Shown here piece after piece: positions 7,512 through 8,939 of a stretch of 8,939 nucleotides of DNA. Position numbers and translations under genes: made by a program. Source of the DNA: a bacterium. Its GTDB lineage: Bacteria; Tectomicrobia; Entotheonellia; Entotheonellales; Entotheonellaceae. The stretch covers positions 1 to 8,939 of the forward strand of contig JAPULM010000060.1 in assembly GCA_027294925.1 (NCBI GenBank), written 5' to 3'. The number at the start of each line of letters is the position of its first letter. Positions within the stretch are counted from its first letter, which is position 1. The notes below the pieces were generated by a model that saw only the letters and a list, made by a program, of their open reading frames with translations, had not been told where the DNA came from and made no database searches.

Positions 7512-7541
7512 TTGACAGGCTGCTTATCGCCGCTCTACAAT
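7512..7541 (+). promoter_or_regulatory. Sigma-70 promoter for mobA
   Basis: The -35 box is TTGACA (7512-7517, perfect), the spacer is 18 bases, and the -10 box is TACAAT (7536-7541, five of six matches). Transcription would start near 7548, giving a leader of about 68 bases before the chosen mobA start. This also argues against the longer mobA reading from the ATG at 7433, which lies upstream of the promoter. A comparably good promoter for fdhBA on the opposite strand was not found. Confidence 0.6.
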
Positions 7542-7615
7542 GGCGTCTCAGGTCAGCTACGTTGAGAGCGTCGAAATATGAGAAGTTTTCCGGACGTCGA
7601 GTGGGGGAGCAGCGT

Positions 7616-8233
7616 GTGGTGCAAGAACAACCGTCTGTGACAGGCGTCATTTTATCTGGTGGTCAGAGTAGTCGTATGGGGCAAAATAAATCACTTATGA
7701 TGCTTGGCGAACGCCGTCTCATTGACCGTGTCGTCGATGTACTATGTGAGGTCTTTACCGACTTGATGATCGTAACCAATGCACCCGATGTCTATGCTGA
7801 TCTCGGTCTATCTATGGTCGGCGATGTATTCCCGCATAAGGGTTCGTTGGGCGGTATCTATAGCGCCATTCACCATGTCTCAACGCCCTATTGTTTTGTC
7901 GTGGCCTGTGATATGCCTTTCTTGAATGCGGCTTTGATGCGTTACATGATGTCGCAAATGACAGATTATGACGTGGTGATGCCTGACATTGAAGGCAATA
8001 TGCAACCCTTGCATGCCATCTACAGCAAGGCGTGCCTAACACCCATCCAACAGCGTCTTGTTGCCGGTCGTCTCAAAATTGTCGGTTTTCTGTCCGATGT
8101 CCGGGTACGCACAGTGACGACCGACGAGGTACAGCATTTTGATCCGCAACTGCTTGCCTTTCAAAACCTCAACACGCCTGAAGAGTTTCACATGGCTGTT
8201 GAGCGTCTTGGTCTCCTGCAACACGGTCATTAG
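7616..8233 (+). CDS. mobA: Molybdenum cofactor guanylyltransferase MobA
   Basis: A 205-residue cytoplasmic enzyme that transfers GMP from GTP to Mo-molybdopterin, forming the guanine dinucleotide cofactor used by formate dehydrogenases. The N-terminal nucleotide-binding loop is GVILSGGQSSRMGQNKS (residues 10-26, with Arg20 and Lys25). Asp70 opens GDVFPHKGSLGG, Asp99 in ACDMPF is the expected metal-binding aspartate, and QPLHAIY (130-136) and NLNTPEEF (184-191) match the family's C-terminal motifs. The frame is open from an ATG at 7433, but the first 61 codons lack homology and that ATG precedes the promoter. A GTG at 7616, six bases after GGGGGAG (7603-7609), gives the normal family length; GTG at 7619 is equally possible. 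It is divergent from fdhBA, whose alpha subunit needs its product. No mobB or other cofactor genes are present in the window. Confidence 0.93.
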   Translation: MVQEQPSVTGVILSGGQSSRMGQNKSLMMLGERRLIDRVVDVLCEVFTDLMIVTNAPDVYADLGLSMVGDVFPHKGSLGGIYSAIHHVSTPYCFVVACDMPFLNAALMRYMMSQMTDYDVVMPDIEGNMQPLHAIYSKACLTPIQQRLVAGRLKIVGFLSDVRVRTVTTDEVQHFDPQLLAFQNLNTPEEFHMAVERLGLLQHGH

Positions 8234-8337
8234 CACGGTATAGCAAAACGGCTTCACCAGTTTGCCGGGGTAAAGCTTGATGATTTTCCTGCTCATCCAG
8301 GCTTTGGAAGTGCTCAAAGACTTCTATCCGGCTGTAT

Positions 8338-8871
8338 TTAGGTGGTTTCGTTTTCTACCGTTGGCATGTCTGCCGGTTCTCGATTATGGAATCGTACATA
8401 TTGCGGATCAATTCGGACAATGAGTGCGGCTGCTTCACGATCCACCAGGACATAAAGGGTATCCGTGTCATCAGGCCGTGCAACGATGGCGAGATTGCCC
8501 GCTGTGAGCTGTGAGGCCAGAGGGTCTGACACAGAGAGATGCTTAATCGTGTTCTGGAGGGTGGTAAAATACCAGCGTTGGTCTCCCGTAGGGTCCTCGG
8601 ACATCTGCCAGTAATCGATAATATGCCGAATTTGCAGTCGGCGTTCTTTGGCTTCCTGCTGCGCATGCTGGGCAGCAGCCCGGTCTCGACTGGCAGCCCG
8701 TTCCGCTTCGAGCTTGTCGGCGTAGGCCTGTTGCTGTTGTGCCTGGGCAATCTCATCAAATTGCCCCTTTCGATGTTGTTTACGCTCGTGACGTTTGGCT
8801 TGCTCTGCTTGGCGTTGTTGTTTTTTGTTGATAACCCCGGTTTTTAGAAGTTGGTCGCGCAAATTCTGCAT
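8338..8871 (-). CDS. DUF2058 family protein (YaiL-like)
   Basis: A 177-residue soluble protein of the DUF2058 family, related to E. coli YaiL; annotations as a nucleoprotein or polynucleotide-associated enzyme exist, but the function is not established. The N-terminus MQNLRDQLLKTGVINKKQ matches the family's characteristic opening. Residues ~18-80 are highly charged and rich in Lys, Arg, Gln and Ala, probably a long helix or coiled coil that could contact nucleic acid. Residues ~80-162 form the conserved globular part (IDYWQM, WYFTTLQNTIKHL, LAIVARPDDTDTLYVLVD, YVRFHNR). The ATG at 8871 was chosen over a TTG at 8886 because a strong ribosome site GGAGGG (8879-8884) lies seven bases before it. 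It converges on mobA with a 104-base gap in which no clear terminator is seen. Confidence 0.88.
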   Translation of the reverse strand: MQNLRDQLLKTGVINKKQQRQAEQAKRHERKQHRKGQFDEIAQAQQQQAYADKLEAERAASRDRAAAQHAQQEAKERRLQIRHIIDYWQMSEDPTGDQRWYFTTLQNTIKHLSVSDPLASQLTAGNLAIVARPDDTDTLYVLVDREAAALIVRIDPQYVRFHNREPADMPTVENETT

Positions 8872-8915
8872 CACTTGACCCTCCAAGGTTGGCTTCTATA
8901 TTGCGAGCAGCCGCC

Positions 8916-8939
8916 ATGTCTCAGTATGACCTAAGTAAA
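8916..8939 (+). CDS. Possible start of a plus-strand gene running off the right edge
   Basis: An ATG at 8916 opens a frame of eight codons (MSQYDLSK) that runs in frame to the last base. It would be divergent from the DUF2058 gene with a ~44-base gap. No good ribosome site precedes it (upstream reads GCGAGCAGCCGCC), and eight residues are too few to identify a family. It is listed only because gene order makes a divergent neighbour plausible. Confidence 0.25.

Noticed and set aside
7433..7615. N-terminal extension of mobA starting at ATG 7433
   Set aside because: It would cover the sigma-70 promoter, adds 61 residues without family similarity, and a GTG with a good ribosome site at 7616 gives normal MobA length.
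8036..8317. Minus-strand frame of 93 codons overlapping the end of mobA
   Set aside because: Mostly antisense to the conserved C-terminal part of mobA, with no family motif.
8234..8337. Shared terminator between the convergent mobA and DUF2058 genes
   Set aside because: Only weak 4-bp hairpins (for example CCTG-CTCATC-CAGG near 8298) without a T-run were found.

Overview
The window looks like chromosomal DNA of a gammaproteobacterium. The pointers are a DUF2058 (YaiL-like) gene, a family known mainly from Gammaproteobacteria, and a secreted M12B-type metalloprotease with fibronectin III modules, common in marine and free-living members of that class. Genus cannot be read from the sequence. 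No tRNA, rRNA, CRISPR array, transposase or integrase was found.

Layout: (1) Positions 1-2575 hold, on the minus strand, a large exported metalloprotease whose third fibronectin III module is cut short near position 85. The first ~90 bases look like unrelated coding DNA on the plus strand (a coiled-coil-like fragment), so a sequence junction lies there. (2) Positions 2576-2988 are gene-free: an AT-rich stretch directly upstream of the protease, then a more GC-rich stretch with a diverged short direct repeat and no convincing gene. (3) Positions 2989-7365 hold, on the minus strand, a two-gene operon for a cytoplasmic NAD-dependent molybdenum/tungsten formate dehydrogenase. The diaphorase subunit (NuoE-NuoF fusion) comes first, followed after 3 bases by the catalytic alpha subunit. 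(4) Positions 7366-7615 form a divergent regulatory region with a near-consensus sigma-70 promoter for the plus-strand gene and TGACA/TGTCA half-sites. (5) mobA, molybdenum cofactor guanylyltransferase, lies at 7616-8233 on the plus strand. (6) A convergent DUF2058 gene (8338-8871, minus strand) follows, and a plus-strand ATG at 8916 may begin a gene that leaves the window.

How the genes work together: MobA adds GMP to molybdopterin to make the guanine dinucleotide cofactor, which FdhA needs (as bis-MGD) to oxidise formate to CO2. Electrons would pass through FdhA's iron-sulfur clusters to the FMN/NAD site of the fused FdhB subunit. The divergent fdhBA/mobA pair is therefore a coherent formate oxidation plus cofactor module. 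The protease and the DUF2058 gene have no visible link to it.

Nothing here is clearly a new system. The points most worth a second look are the junction at the left edge, the absence of the NuoG-type His-Cys3 cluster ligands in FdhA, the fused and N-terminally short FdhB, the half-site array between fdhBA and mobA, and the unexplained repeat-bearing spacer at 2760-2988.
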